Below, in pieces: positions 11,286 to 24,195 of a stretch of 64,000 bases of DNA (position 1 is its first letter; the number at the start of each line of letters is the position of its first letter). The stretch covers positions 15,794,142-15,858,141 of the forward strand of contig NC_069097.1 of NCBI RefSeq assembly GCF_947172395.1, given 5' to 3'. The notes under the pieces were generated by a model. The model was given only the letters and a program-made list of their open reading frames with translations, made no database searches and was not told the DNA's origin. Position numbers and translations under genes: made by a program. Source of the stretch: Bicyclus anynana (lineage: Eukaryota; Arthropoda; Insecta; Lepidoptera; Nymphalidae).

Positions 11286-14200
11286 GTTTAAACGTTCTCG
11301 AAACTGGTTACATTTTTATCTCTCGACTTGTATGATAATTTTAGTCTAATGAATTATTATCATTGGTGAAAATTCTAGAAATAACTCTTTAGATCCTTTA
11401 CCGCATTAAGATAATAAGACAATGACTAAGACTATAATGCAGTGATAATGATGTACACTCAGTTTGTACTGAATCGTTATAATTCTATGCCAGCGGCGTG
11501 TGCTACTAAAACTGAAAAAAAAAAACATCTGACCATTCTTGCATTAAAATGAATATTAAAAGTTAAGCTTGTTTCTATTCGATTTTGTAAATATTTTTAA
11601 AATTACATTATTTTGTAAATATTACAGTAAAATTCACTAGTCTAAGTTATTTCATATTGCTAAAGGTTAAACTGATAATCTTTTAAAGCGTCGAATAGCT
11701 CTAAAAGTGACCATAAAATCCAAATACTTGCGCGGTTTCTTACACTGCCATCTCACTATAGAGTATGATCACATCCAGAGGTAAATTTGTCATAGGTCGC
11801 AAAAAATCGAAACAAACTTTATGCTTTTGACAATAGGGTGTAAATTGCCATGTTCTGCGGTGGTCGGGTAGTGTTTGCTGGCCCGCTGCCAAGTAGGGTC
11901 ATTGTCAACACACACGTGCACTGGTTTCCGAACGCTTTGTGGCTATTGCGCTTTGTTAAAGCGGATTAGTTATCTGATGGTTGAACTGAACGGTGATTTT
12001 CTTTGTGTTTTGTTACAGCGCTTTACAGCGGTTGAATTATGCGGTTGATTGTTTTTCGTCTACCACACATAGAGAGCAGATTTGAAGTACTTAACTCTTA
12101 TATTGATTTGAATAGTTTTTGGCATTTCCTCTTTAGTAAAGGGTGTGTACTATGTGCTTTCTCCTATATTTACTAAATGTACAGAATGGAAAAAGATCCT
12201 TCTTCAATCCAGGTTCAAAATGAGTCCTCAGGGTAGGCAGTGTATTTTAATGTCTATGGAATGCATACCAATGGGCCCCAATCTCACAGGCTACGCCCTA
12301 TCTGAATTCGTTCTGCCGCGATTCTCTCGGACTCAACACTGGAATAATTTTAGCGCCCTAACCTTCGGTAATTCCTGCGCCCCATTAAGTTTTATAGTTA
12401 AGCAAATACAAGATACGAGAAAATATCAAATAAGATCGCTGCTGTATAACTTGTTGAATAACAAACCATCAAGTAAATGACCATGACATCTCCATTATTG
12501 ACGTCCATCGGTGGAGACAGCGACGACGTCACCGATGTTTAACCCGTGGTAAGAGTGTAAACGTGTCAGTGATATCTATAATATGCTGCCTTATCAGCAG
12601 CGAGGCGCCTGGATGACACACAAATTTTTACGACGGTCGATAACTTTATTGCGCGTTCGAGGAGCCCGCCATAAAACGTGTGCTAATAGCCGATCATATA
12701 CCCTTCTGTGTGTTCCACGCTATAATTAGATTTTGAAATACCTACCTACCTTGTGGTTTACCTCCAGATGTATTGCTTATAAGCAGTTTTGTTGTTCTCG
12801 TCCGATGCGGTATCGAATTTGATAAAGTTCGTTTCAAATTGAGCAAGCGATGCCTCACTTCTTAAAGTGGAAAACCATCGCAGAATACACTTGCTAGAAA
12901 CACGTTCCAAGTCGATGGCGTCTTTCATCAATGGAAAGCAACATTATCAGCGATTAATATAGTCTATATTTTATCCCCGTACAGCCACGGGGATATACCG
13001 TGAGGTTTCGCTAGTACAATAAATATGAACATTGTACATCATCATTATGTAAATCTACAATACTGTGAAACGTTGCCAACATGTTGAATTAGCTATTTTC
13101 AGTTGTTTCCAAAATTGAAAATGTGTCCATTCCGATTTTCCGTTTGATGACATCTAAATGTAGCGTTTGTAGGTCATCGATCTGTTTGTCGCTGTAGGCT
13201 CCATGCGGGCACACGAGCACACCAGAGGTCCGAAACTGGTGGTCGCATATTTATGCTTATACAACAAGTACGTGGAAGCAAAGGTCCTAAACTGTTGGTC
13301 GCATATTTGCGTACACTTATATTTATCTATTAAAATCGCCCTCATGATTCAGTGGTTAGTCTATGTGGCTTCGAATCGCGATATAATGAGTTTTCTATCT
13401 TCTTGGAAATTTTCAGTAAATATTGTCAGCCTGGAGTGCTTCACTTCGTGCCTCGGAGAACACGTTATGTCTGTCCCAGTCATTGCAATTAGCATCCAAT
13501 ATAATAGTATATTTAAAGAAATAATTATGATCTTGCTAACTCATATTAGGCCTTGGCCTTTAAAATGGCCTGATAATTATGACACTTGTTTATATAAAAG
13601 CGCCGCATATAACGTTTCCTATTGCATATATACTAGGGCATTAGAAGCTTGAATTCACAACTCTACTCCGAAGTAGGTTGACCAGCGCAGGATGATGTTT
13701 GTCTCTGTGACGATCACTATCAGATATGAATGACATTGTCCGGGATCGATGGTTTACCGCGCTCTCCGGGTCTAAGCAGTGTGATACCGACTTCACAAGT
13801 CCGACCTGCTATTAAGAAGTTATTGGAAGGAAATAAACCCATAAACCCACAAAATTCATGTAATTTCATTAGGCTTACAAGCACTTTTGAAAAACCAAGT
13901 TATGACATAATTTAATGGCACACAGGCATGTCGCCTGTCGTCGCTAAAATTGTCACAAAAATTTGAAAGGGATGAAATACACATATAAGGTATGTGCGCT
14001 CACCTTAAATCCCACCGGCCAGTAGGCTACATTCAGTCTCTCTCGACATTATGAATTAATGAAAACTGACCGGCTACGTCTCTCTAATGTGGCGCACTCG
14101 ACCACGCATACTACAGTAGCTGAGGGCAAAGGTAGAGGAATCTCGAGCTTACTTTTAAACATTAATTAGGTTCAAGTAATAAGTTCTTACAAAGCAAAAA

Positions 14201-15394
14201 TAACCGAGACGCGAAGCCACTAGGTCCATTTTACGTTGACGAAATAATTAAGCGCGAAAATAGACTTATTTTTAGATTGGTATTAATTAATGCCGAACTC
14301 ACTTGTGGTGTAAGGAAAAACTTTTGCCTTTTAAGTGTATTATTTTGTTACGTTGAAGTGATGTGTTGTGTAGTCCTTAAAATAATCCGATTCGATTCGG
14401 CCGATCATTTTATCGCGTTAGCGTCCATTTTTCAAAGCGTATCATATAGCTAAAAATAACAAATTTAATTTTTTCCGTTTACATTGCAAACGCAGGCTGA
14501 ACGAGATTTATCAAAATAATGTACTAAGTATTGAACAGGTCTACAGAAAACTCCGCGATAGTTTATCTCTATCTATCTCTTATGGATATCCCACAATAAC
14601 ATTTTTTTGTCATTTACTTTTTACTACAAATAATGACTAATTTTCGATGCGATACAGCATCAATCCTTATCCAAATAAATACCTTAAATAAATTGTTAAT
14701 TTAATATAGATTTATATGGTTAGTATCAGCCTTGCACCCGTGCGAAGCCGGAGCAGGTCGCTAGTAACTTAATAATACATTGGCAAGTATTTTAGGACCG
14801 CCGACAAAAGTTGATTTTTGTGGTGGTTAAAAAAGTCTAATGTAGAAACATTGGAACTGTAGACTGATCAAACACCTTTCGTCTAGGTCGGTAAAAAACA
14901 AAGTGTACAAAGTCACGTTTCGCATTTATGCGTAAGCTCGGCCGGACGGCGCACTACGTTTATCACATTATTCTGAAATGGAATAAATTTTCTTGTGTTT
15001 TCAGTAAGGCGTCGTACAAATGTAGACACCATTACTCACCCACTTGGGCCACCTTGAGTCTGGTTATTCAAGTCTAGGTCTACTGAAATCAGACGTAATA
15101 ATTAATAATGAATACTTTTAAGTTAATTTAAATTTAAAATAAAATAAATGCATTTGAGTAATGACACAATATTTTTGCTGAGCTCAAGTGATTTTGACCG
15201 GTATTTTCTACAAAATTTTTAAAATGATATTATTAAAGACCATGGATTACATAAAAAGGTCATTTAAATAATCAACGGCATAGTGGGAATTTGAACAACT
15301 TCTATTTTATATGTAGTTATTTTTTTAACCTATTCCTCTTGGTATGGAGCACAAAACAAAGATTAGCTTTAGTTTTCTATATACAAAAAAATGA
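11286..15394. other. Gene-free stretch with minor repeat scraps
   Basis: AT-rich with several 60-150-codon open frames, none protein-like. Small repeat pieces: 12965-13020 (ATCCCCGTACAGCC...GAGGTTTCGCTAGTA) and 14725-14775 (CCGTGCGAAGCCGGAGCAGG then TCGCTAGTA), both ends of common lepidopteran elements. A tRNA-like scrap lies at about 13345-13385. A GC-richer bit sits at 12485-12560. Confidence 0.45.
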
Positions 15395-15475
15395 GCCGCT
15401 GGATGCTTGCGGCTGAGACCATTGTGCTTGGAGACCCATGCAAGAGGCCTATGTCCAGATATAGATATAGTATAG
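15395..15475 (+). repeat. Non-LTR retrotransposon 3' end fragment
   Basis: GCCGCTGGATGCTTGCGGCT and CATGCAAGAGGCCTATGTCC are the sense-strand form of the 'RWMLAA...QEAYVQ' C-terminal region of the family at 29999 and 61830. Short and frameshifted. Confidence 0.6.
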
Positions 15476-15943
15476 GCCTGATAGATGATACAAAATAATT
15501 TTGATGTTTTACGTCTGTCAGACGTCAACTTATGATTTGATACATGATAATCCGCAAACAGACGTGACGAAGTTACTACGTCGTTTTGGATGCTGCATCC
15601 AGTCGGTAATCACCGGTTTCCGCGTGTGTGCGGAGCCTAAGAATAAATTGTGTGGGATGTACTCTCATCGGATACTGGATAATTACATTTTGTATTTGCC
15701 TTTTTTGATTACCTACTTTGTTATGAAGACTAAGTACTGAATAGCTTTCAAAGGTATAGTTAATTAACATTGATATTACAATTTTTCTTGAAATGCTTTG
15801 AGATTTCTTAATAATTATTATTTATATGAGTTTTCTTACATATGTATTAATGCATGTATTAAGTAGATACTATTTTATCTCATATCTTTTTTCGCCAGAC
15901 GAGTGTGTGATAAATCATTATAGTATTACTAGTAGACGCCGTA

Positions 15944-15984
15944 TCGGATAAGCCAATCCGATATCTTCGGATTGGCTTATCGGA
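15944..15984. repeat. 18-bp-arm hairpin
   Basis: TCGGATAAGCCAATCCGA (15944-15961) is complementary to TCGGATTGGCTTATCGGA (15967-15984) with one mismatch and a 5-nt loop. It may be the core of a foldback element or of a Helitron-type terminus. No longer terminal repeat is visible. Confidence 0.5.
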
Positions 15985-16712
15985 ACTTCACCGGATATAA
16001 CTAAGAATCTCTATTACGCCCGTTTTCAAATAAAAAAAAACATTCGTTGACACAAACAGACACACAGATACACTGAGAGACAAACAATCTTATAAGTTGC
16101 TCATTTTTGGGTTTAAATAAATAAAACTGGCGTGATAATTATTATCTTAGCGTATAAATAAGTTATTATTAGATATTACATAATCCAAGTAGTTATTGTG
16201 GCTGAATTGTCGAGTCCTGATTACTACGGCGAGGTATTGTGTGCGAGAGCCCGCAGGAAGCTCCGTCCGCTGCAGACATCTGAGCCCACTGCGATGTTAT
16301 TTCATATTCCGTGTTGTTGGAACAAGAGTTAAGGCCCGCATACACGGTGCTAGTAATTCTTGCAGACAATATTCGTACATACTGTATATGTATAAATTGA
16401 AAATGCATTATTTAAAATCATCAAGTAACGAAGGAACAAGTTTAATTTATTAAATCTAATCAATTTATTCGCCATAATTTCAATACATAACATTAATGTA
16501 TTTATTATCTTATCCGATTTATATTATTTATTAGCAATGCCCTCATGTAACATGTATATAAGTACATGAATGCTATATAAATAAATAAATATCGTACATA
16601 TCGTAATTTAAAATAACCTTTTTACGAAAACGACGCGCTCTCATTTATGGGCTACAACGTGACATACAGACAGACGAAAAGCCCCACTGTTTCATTGTGG
16701 TGTACAGAGGGG

Positions 16713-16882
16713 CTAGTGGCAGTTTGATACTGTTACTATCGCGTTAACATAAACGCGAATTTCTAAGGAATTGAAACAGCGCCATCTAGTGGCACTACTG
16801 CACAACTGTTTCAATTCCATATAAATTCGCGTTTACGTCAACGCGGTAGTAACAGTATTAAAATATTGAAAACTCCCACTAG
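16713..16882. mobile_element. Palindromic MITE, ~170 bp
   Basis: Long inverted arms: CTAGTGGCAGTTTGATACTG, TTACTATCGCGTTAACATAA and GGAATTGAAACA on the left; TGTTTCAATTCC, CGTTTACGTCAACGCGGTAG and TAACAGTATT...CCCACTAG on the right. The centre is GCGCCATCTAGTGGCACTAC. A transcript would form a near-complete foldback. No open frame. Confidence 0.7.
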
Positions 16883-17120
16883 GCACACAGAAATGAATGC
16901 GTTCGATAGCCTATTTAAAGTTTTAGATAACTGAATTGACAAACACATTTATATAATGACACGACGCTTCTAACCAACTGTATATTTCTTGTGAAAACCG
17001 CATATAATTAAATGTATTAGCTACGTACGAGTACTCTTGTACCTCGTAACTTAACGTTATTTCTTGTGATCGTTTACTCTTGTCGTATAGCTCCACTCAA
17101 TTTAAATCTAATAATTCGTC

Positions 17121-17290
17121 CGACAAAGACGTATCGCTAAGCGATTTAGCGTTCCGGTACGATGTCGTGTAGAAACCGAAAAGGGTGTGGATTTTCATCC
17201 TCCTCCTAACAAGTTAGCCCGCTTCCATCTTAGACTTACCATCAGGTGAGATTGTAGTAAAGGGCTAACTTGTAAAGAATAAAAAAAACT
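17121..17290 (+). repeat. 3' part of the tRNA-derived SINE
   Basis: Contains GACAAAGACGTATCGCTAAG, GCGTTCCGGTACGATGTCGT, CCTAACAAGTTAGCCCGCTT and GGGCTAACTTGTAAAGAAT followed by an A-rich tail. The internal inverted words AACAAGTTAGCCC/GGGCTAACTTGT give the 3' body a foldback. It lacks the tRNA-like head, so it is 5'-truncated. Confidence 0.8.
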
Positions 17291-20200
17291 ATATATAAAA
17301 AAATATCGAAATCAAGAATCACTGTTGCTGAAACATTTTTGTATGAAGAAAAGATTTCAATTGTATAATTACATATATATCACCTTTTCTTATATAATAT
17401 CTGTACTTAGATAATTGAAGTAAAGAATTTTTAGTAACTGAATTAAATATTGCAGTGTGTGTATAGGCTGTCGAGGTTAAGATATGCGCAGCTTCCGTCC
17501 GGTCTATTTCAGGCTTTGGCTAATGAAGACGAACTATGTCCAGCGGCCAATGTTTGTATAACATTTGACTATGTAATTATAATATAGATTGGTTTTTGTT
17601 AGTCTTCCTAATTGTCAAAGACGGCTTTACTGATTTGAGTATATATTGTTGGCTTCTAGTAGAGAAATGGTTTAAAACATAAAAAAATGTATTGGCAAAA
17701 TCATATAAATGTAGTACAAAATCGAAAAAAACGTTATTCGTAATTTGAAGACTACTTTACTAAACTACAGCCGTTCTTGATAAGTACTGTTTACCAACAA
17801 ACTAATTAAAAATGAGGGTATAAATCACTAGTCATTTCACACCTAATAATAATTATAATTAACTTGTTCTTAAATTAATAAAAATAAATTTGATTAATAA
17901 GCTTAGTACAATTAGGTATGGTTAAAATATTTACATAACATTTTATAAACAAACAATAGATAATTTAAATTTAATTTCTAATTTCTTTGTTGGTAAACAG
18001 CACTCATCATGAAAGGCTATATTATAGACACCCCGCGGCTTACACTCGTGTAGTTCCCGTTCTTGTGGGTAAACGATGATGTTAGGATGAGGATGAAGTA
18101 TACCCGTTGAAATGTTATTGAGTTTAAAAAAAAACTATTAAATATCAGGAGCGACTAGCGATGCATGAGTTAGTAAACAATTTGAGAGGAGAAGGCTGCC
18201 TGCTGTTTTGCAGACTGAAGCGCAATTGTGTTCGAAATCTAGCCAAGAAAGAAAGCTAGAATACAGCTTAATAGGAGATTCGTTAATGGACTTACTGATG
18301 ACACATAATATGAAACCCACAGACGAACGGCAGAATGTATAAGAGAACGGAAAAAAATAAGTTTTAAGAAATTGAAATAACTTTCAGACCGGTTAGTAAA
18401 ACAAACTGGAAAATCAAATGTTACATCTTTAAGATATTAATTTAGAAATTCGAATTTTACCGGCTCATAATATGCACAAAAAATTCTATTAATTAAATGA
18501 TCTGGTTATAGTAACCTGTTTAAAATAAAATGCCGCTACCAATATAGTCGGTGACAAATTCGTAGAATTTAATTACGGAAAACTTTTGTCAGTCCATTAT
18601 GTGCGAATAGGTAACTGTGGAGCGCTCGTTATTACGAAAGGTTTTGCAACGAGACGAGCGCCGCACCTGCGTCCTTTGCTTTTAATTGGTCACGCGAACG
18701 TCGGATTACGAAAAACTTTTATCAGTTGGATTACGAAAATCTTTTATCAATTTTTTTTTTTGGGCCCTACACATCTTTTTCTTATTTAGGCAGGTCTAGG
18801 ACGTGCGCCATGAGCTCTAGTGACGAGAGACAAAATGATCAAAAATCTCTGTTTCGTTGCGAAGGTTCAAAATAAAGTCTCGTTTTTGTCATGAAGATCG
18901 TTATATATGTCGTGACGTATCCTAGGCCTAATGGGCGAGCGATAATCTGTAACTGTAACGTTTAGCTTTTATAATTTGACAGTGTGAGTTTCGAATTCAT
19001 CTTTATCTCTTTATCTATTAGTATGGTGTTAGATAAAGAAAGATAGAGGCGAATGCCAGGCTCCAACTAGCTAGACTTTTTTAAAAAGCACGTTGTACAG
19101 CGCTTTAATAGTTTTTTAACTAGCCATTCTAGTTGGGTGACCACCAAGTTTTCAAAATAATAAAAAAGCTGTTTTTCCACCATCTCCGGTTAGTTAACTA
19201 AGAAACACATTAAGTAAGGCGGCTGCGGCGGCGGCGACGCTGCAAACGAGGTAAAATGATAGAGCGAAAATGTGCAATCCTATTTCCCTATAATTTTCTC
19301 CACCCCAGACGAAATGAGCGTTATTTATTTTAAAAAAAATGCATGATAGATACAATTTTTTGATGATTTTTTGAAATACAAGTTTGTATGTACTAAAAGT
19401 GAGGGGCAAATTTGATTTGACTCTTACATTGAGACGTAATTGGACAAAATGCGCCATTATTAAATTTATATTCATTGGCTGTAATTTTATGGTTATACTC
19501 GTACCTACAAATATAAGTTTTGATACAAAGTTTTCCTTTATATTGTTCCATTTAAAATTTTAAAAGATAATCTTAGTTATCTAAACTCGATAGTTTTAGA
19601 TGTGTAAGTACTAGTATGTACTATCGTGATATAGAAAATAGTATGTTACTCATATAGTAAATTACTGTACTTGATTTATTCGTCCATATTAAAAATATAT
19701 AAAGTTAATTTAATCTCAGTCACTTGAGAAGCCTTGTTAAGGTTAGGTCGATTGATTTATAAACTGTACTTCTTCTAAAAAGTCGCTTAAATTTAAAAGT
19801 TTAAAACAAAACTTAAAATGTACGAAGTTACTATATGCAAGCCATTTTGATGCCAGCTCGTAGCACGCTGTAGAGCCTCTACGAAACACGTAGACGTCTA
19901 CAACCACTCTACAGCTCTCAGATTTAAAGTTGAACGTGGAAATACACGTAGGTGGAACAGTTACATTTGTGCTTTTGACATTAAAACCTATTCACTTGAC
20001 CGTCCTGCGAATCCCTTTGATGTAAGTACAGTATTCATCGGTCACAGGACTTCATTAAATCGACGCACCTGCCGCTTTTGTAAACTTTTACAATAATGAT
20101 TTATCGATATACCCTTTTATATTTCTGGCACAAATAATATCTGTCTGCCTGTACCTGTGATAAAATTTTTCGTTACATCAAATATTCACTAATGAAAAGC

Positions 20201-21683
20201 GTGTGTTGATGATGATGTTTCAAATATTTGCTCTAATGTGGTGTTTATAAGAAACCACGCATATTTTTGACTACTAACGACATCGCAGCAGATGCCGCGC
20301 CGTGGGGTTATTGAAGCTTAAACTGCCATATTCCTGACAGGCTACCTTCTAGAGTAGTCTGTATCTTCATTTACCGATAAATGCGGTAACAGTGTAGCGG
20401 CAATTTTGTATAAAAATGTGCTGAAAGCATTGGAGAGAAATGCTCATAGCTCGGCTTTATGCACATTGCCTATTACGGTAATGAACCATCACGTCTGGGG
20501 AGGGCACCTCTAATGAGGGGGGAGGGGGGCATTGTAACCAGACAAGCACCTTTCGTCGTTCAACGAAGCTATTTATTGTTAGATCTTTTTATTGGTTAAA
20601 CGTGTTCAGATTTTGTCTATTTTGCCTGTGAGAAGAATTTTGCTGCAGCTTTATAAAGGTTAAATTACGTCGAGGTTTTGCTTTATTTAAGTTTCCTTCG
20701 ACTTTGCCCATAATTACACTTGTTTACATACAAAACACTTGTTTGTAATCATTATACATGATTCTTGAGATAATCATGTTAATTGCTTTATATAATGTAT
20801 GAGATTCATTATTACAGAAGTAACAAGTTCTCTTTGAGTTAATATTCATAGAATATAATAATTTTAGTATAAAAAATGTTAGAAGAAACTATTCGCTTTA
20901 ATGAAATAGCATTAGCTGCGCCGTCGACCATACGAGCTGCAGTTATAACCCAGCAAGTAATCGAACCTAGAACCCTCTACACGCCGCACAATTGGCGGTC
21001 AGCAGTAATCAACGCCATGTCACGCCAACCTGCCGAGGGCTGTTACTAATTGCTAATGTCCGTCCCCGCGGACGTGTCCGACTATGACAATAGTCAGTTT
21101 GACAAATTAACTGTCACGGTTATTGTTAACCTACGATGAAATGTGTGTATTTAACAAAATACTGCTTGTGTTTTATTATTGTGGTTTCTTGTCTAACATA
21201 AATAGGTTACTCTAGTTTGAATACATCTTGATGAAGTTATACTACATCAAGAAGTATTGGTCAGTTATTTTGCCAGTCGTGGAACCGAACTTATAAAACT
21301 ATAAGTTTGATTTTGCCAGTCACATCTGGGCGCACTCTAGACATTGAAGCCAAGGTGACGCCATTGACGATGGATACGTCAAGGAGGACGTCATTATTGT
21401 TCAATTCGCGTTTTGCTTGTTATATTGTAGTCCCTGGAAACCGGATTTTGAGTTGCCGTTTTTACCGTCACATTGTTCTGTTTTTTTCGGAGACGATATG
21501 TGATGCACCTTGTAGTGTTGAGTGCTGAAATAGAAAATGTCTAAAACGCCTTTCTTAGTCGGCAGTTAAAAATTAAAGTCATCCGCAACCTGTGCCGATC
21601 CCAATTTTGAACATCTTCAATTTGGGACGTTTCTCATCAAGGATCTAATTAGCCACAATGTAATAGTATTCCCATTTTTCCCG
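17291..21683. other. Gene-free stretch
   Basis: AT-rich single-copy-looking DNA. Minor items: a repeat scrap at 18030-18075 (CCGCGGCTTACACTCGTGTA), and a GAGTTTCGAATTCATCT motif at about 18984-19002 shared with 22701-22719. An imperfect hairpin lies at about 19003-19048, and a GC-richer block at about 20930-21080 has no convincing frame. Confidence 0.45.
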
Positions 21684-22216
21684 TTAACAGTGGCTACTAC
21701 CGCTATGCCTATTTATGCAGCATTGCTGTATTTCGGTCTGTAGGGAGGCCGGTATAATTACAGGTACATGAGACTTAACACCCGACGCCTTAGGTTGATG
21801 GACACAGGGCGGCACTTGGGATGTGGCCCTTGCATGCCCTGCAAAGTGTTGATCTTGGGCGATGTTATTCCACTTACAATTATTCTTTTTCTTCTTCAAG
21901 TGCCTCTCCATTACTGAAGGTCGACGGTCAGCTTTCTAAACTTCTCCTTGTCCACGGCTAAGCGACAAATTTCTCCGATTGTCTTCATGCCAGTCCACTC
22001 CCTTACGTTTCGTTGCCAGGTCTTCTTCCTTCTTACAATTATTACTAATCTTAAAAAAACCTTATACCTCTCAGGTTTAACCTTGAAGTCTGTCTTAACC
22101 TTGAGGCTATTAGTGTATTTTATGTTCCTTTTGCTCTCAACGTGACAGGCGAGTGACCCGAGCGCGCACGTAGCAAATAAATCTCGTAGAACTGGCGCGC
22201 GGGCCCCGCGCAACAT
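21684..22216 (-). pseudogene. Non-LTR retrotransposon ORF2 C-terminus and 3' UTR (decayed)
   Basis: The minus-strand frame 22216-21911 ends with RRKKTWQRNVREWTGMKTIG and a further EICRLAVDKEKFRKLTVDLQ before the stop. This is the form of the extreme C-terminus of many lepidopteran non-LTR reverse transcriptase proteins ('R..TW..N..EWTGM...E..RLA.D+..+R.L...L'). The DNA beyond the stop (21911-21684) carries a known-looking LINE 3' region with GCAAGGGCCACATCCCAAGT and TCATGTACCTGTAATTATAC. The upstream RT and endonuclease domains are absent, so the copy is 5'-truncated and dead. The amino half of this frame does not look like the family. Confidence 0.65.
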
Positions 22217-22730
22217 TATGGGGCGAAGGAAAATACGCCCAAATAAATATTAATAAAAACTCTACGCGTTATGCCATTATGTAGGCTATGGTTTATTGCT
22301 CTGAATAACGTGGTTCGTACGAGCTCCCTACCTGTGGAAAAGTGATCAATAGGTACATTGTAATCGAGAGTATGTGCGTGCAAAATAGATGGTTCCGCAA
22401 GCTGTCGCCATAAAATTTGACATTAAAATTTTGATGATTTCCCGATCGCTAAAAGCGAAACTGTGGAATGGTTATACGACCAATATTTTTTTCTATCAAC
22501 TAATGTACCTAATCTAAGGCTCTCTCGACGCTCGAGTAAATCCCGATCTATTGTCATGGACTCTCTTACCACAAACAATTAGTGCCACCGGTTCATAGGG
22601 CAGGTAAATCATAAAGCAATGCCGCAGTCATGTGGCGACCCTCCCGGTAGTACTTGTAATGCTGTTCTATAACGAAGTCATATAACTATAACTCGACAGT
22701 TTGAGTTTCGAATTCATCTGTATCTATATT

Positions 22731-23076
22731 CAGGATAGTCGGGAGTATTTGCCATAACTTCAAGGTATTGACGAGTAAACTTATTGGAGCCGAACTACAT
22801 ACTTAACTAATATTTTTTGAACTAAAAATAAAACTTTATGTTTTCATACAAAGTAATTCAAATAATTCCGACTATCCATGTAACACAGGCCTTTATCTAT
22901 CCTTGCATTTTAAAATTCGTAAAACTTGACTTTCTCATAATTATAAGTATAATATAAGGGACACATTTTACCCCGAAAATACTAATTTTAGAACACATGT
23001 TCCTTGAACATTTTTAATTGAATATTCGGGTAAGAATATAACCCTAGATTTATGGAAAATACTCCCCAGCACCCTG
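22731..23076. mobile_element. TIR element related to 100-218, ~346 bp
   Basis: Left end CAGGATAGTCGGGAGTATTT matches the reverse complement of the right end AAATACTCCCCAGCACCCTG. Flanking 'TATATT' and 'TATAC' suggest TA target duplication. It is longer than the copy at 100-218 and non-coding. Confidence 0.6.
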
Positions 23077-24095
23077 TATACTATATGTATAGCTAGTATC
23101 GCTATAGCGGTAAGTTTGATAGAATTCAATACTCATGCCGAGTTTTAAATCATCATTACCGAATAGCGATACTGTACCTGTTCCGACGCGGTATATGTTT
23201 AGTTTTCATTACGGTACACAGGAATTTAATTTGCCCGCTGGGCTCTGGTCGCCTCCACTACATTGGATAAAATCCCGCGGCTCGGATACGTTCGCGCCGT
23301 TTAGAGATATGTCTCTAATGTTACTCTTATTAGCGACAAAGACAAAAAAATATCCTAAAACCTACAACTTCATTGATATACAAGATACGAGTATGTCTGG
23401 CATTCATTCAAGATGTTTATTACTCATATTGATGTGAAAATAAACTTACACAACAATCAAGCGGATTCAACACACAACAATCGGCTGGTTCGTCTGTGTC
23501 CAGAAAGACACCCCGCAAACAGTATGCTCGTTATATGGGGTTTAATTCTATTGATCCACCATCGTCTCGGATAATGTCGTTATTCTAAAGCGATCGCAGG
23601 AAGTTTGGGCCTGTACACTCAACTACATAATTGTTTACTTGTAGTTTCGAACTGTAGTTAAGGCTGCGGTAATAGTTAACGTCCCTATAAAGTTTCTCTA
23701 TATAATCACCACCACACTATTTATTATTCATGTAGTCGTAGTAGTTAGTGATGATGAGATTCGAGGAGATCCCAGAAGGATTGCTAACTCTATATTTCAA
23801 GACCGCACTTCTGCCGAGCTTAGAGGAATTAATAGTCCACTATTCCACCCAGAAGTAAAGAAGATGGACCTTAAAAAGTTGACTTGTGTCTCAGCCTTGG
23901 TTTTTAAATTCTCTGGCACCCTTGTGCATGATGAATAACTAGGAGATCCTGGGTTTACTTCTTGACTCGGATTAAATCAGGTGGTTATTGAGCACCGGCG
24001 AACAAACGAACGAACGAACCGCTGATCAGTTTAACGTTCTGGTATCATACCACGAACCACACTGGAGTATAAGTTGTATACACATTACGCACCTG
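23077..24095. other. No gene seen
   Basis: A 100-codon plus frame at 23135-23437 has no family resemblance. The rest is AT-rich single-copy-looking sequence. Confidence 0.4.
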
Positions 24096-24195
24096 CACGC
24101 TACCATTCTAAGACTGCACTATTGGCCTAACCCCTCTCATTCTGAGAGGAGACTTGAGCTCAGCAGTGAGCCGAATATGGGTTGATAATGATGAT
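24096..24195 (+). repeat. LINE 3' tail fragment
   Basis: CATTCTGAGAGGAGACTTGA then GCTCAGCAGTGAGCCGAATA and GGGTTGATAATGATGAT is the 3' end of a non-LTR family ending in (GAT)n. The same tail recurs at 36885-36980 and 45250-45330. Confidence 0.65.

Noticed and set aside
12145..12480. 111-codon plus-strand open frame
   Set aside because: It begins in AT-rich DNA with no family resemblance and no convincing splice sites.
13203..13652. 149-codon plus-strand open frame, the longest in the window
   Set aside because: The text is Cys/Tyr/Ile-rich without motif structure and codon use follows the local AT bias. Nothing suggests a real protein.
22320..22345. Minus-strand CTTTTCCACAG|GTAGGG
   Set aside because: Donor is poor and the pyrimidine tract is short; chance match likely.
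23135..23437. 100-codon plus-strand open frame
   Set aside because: No recognisable domain and no splice or promoter context.
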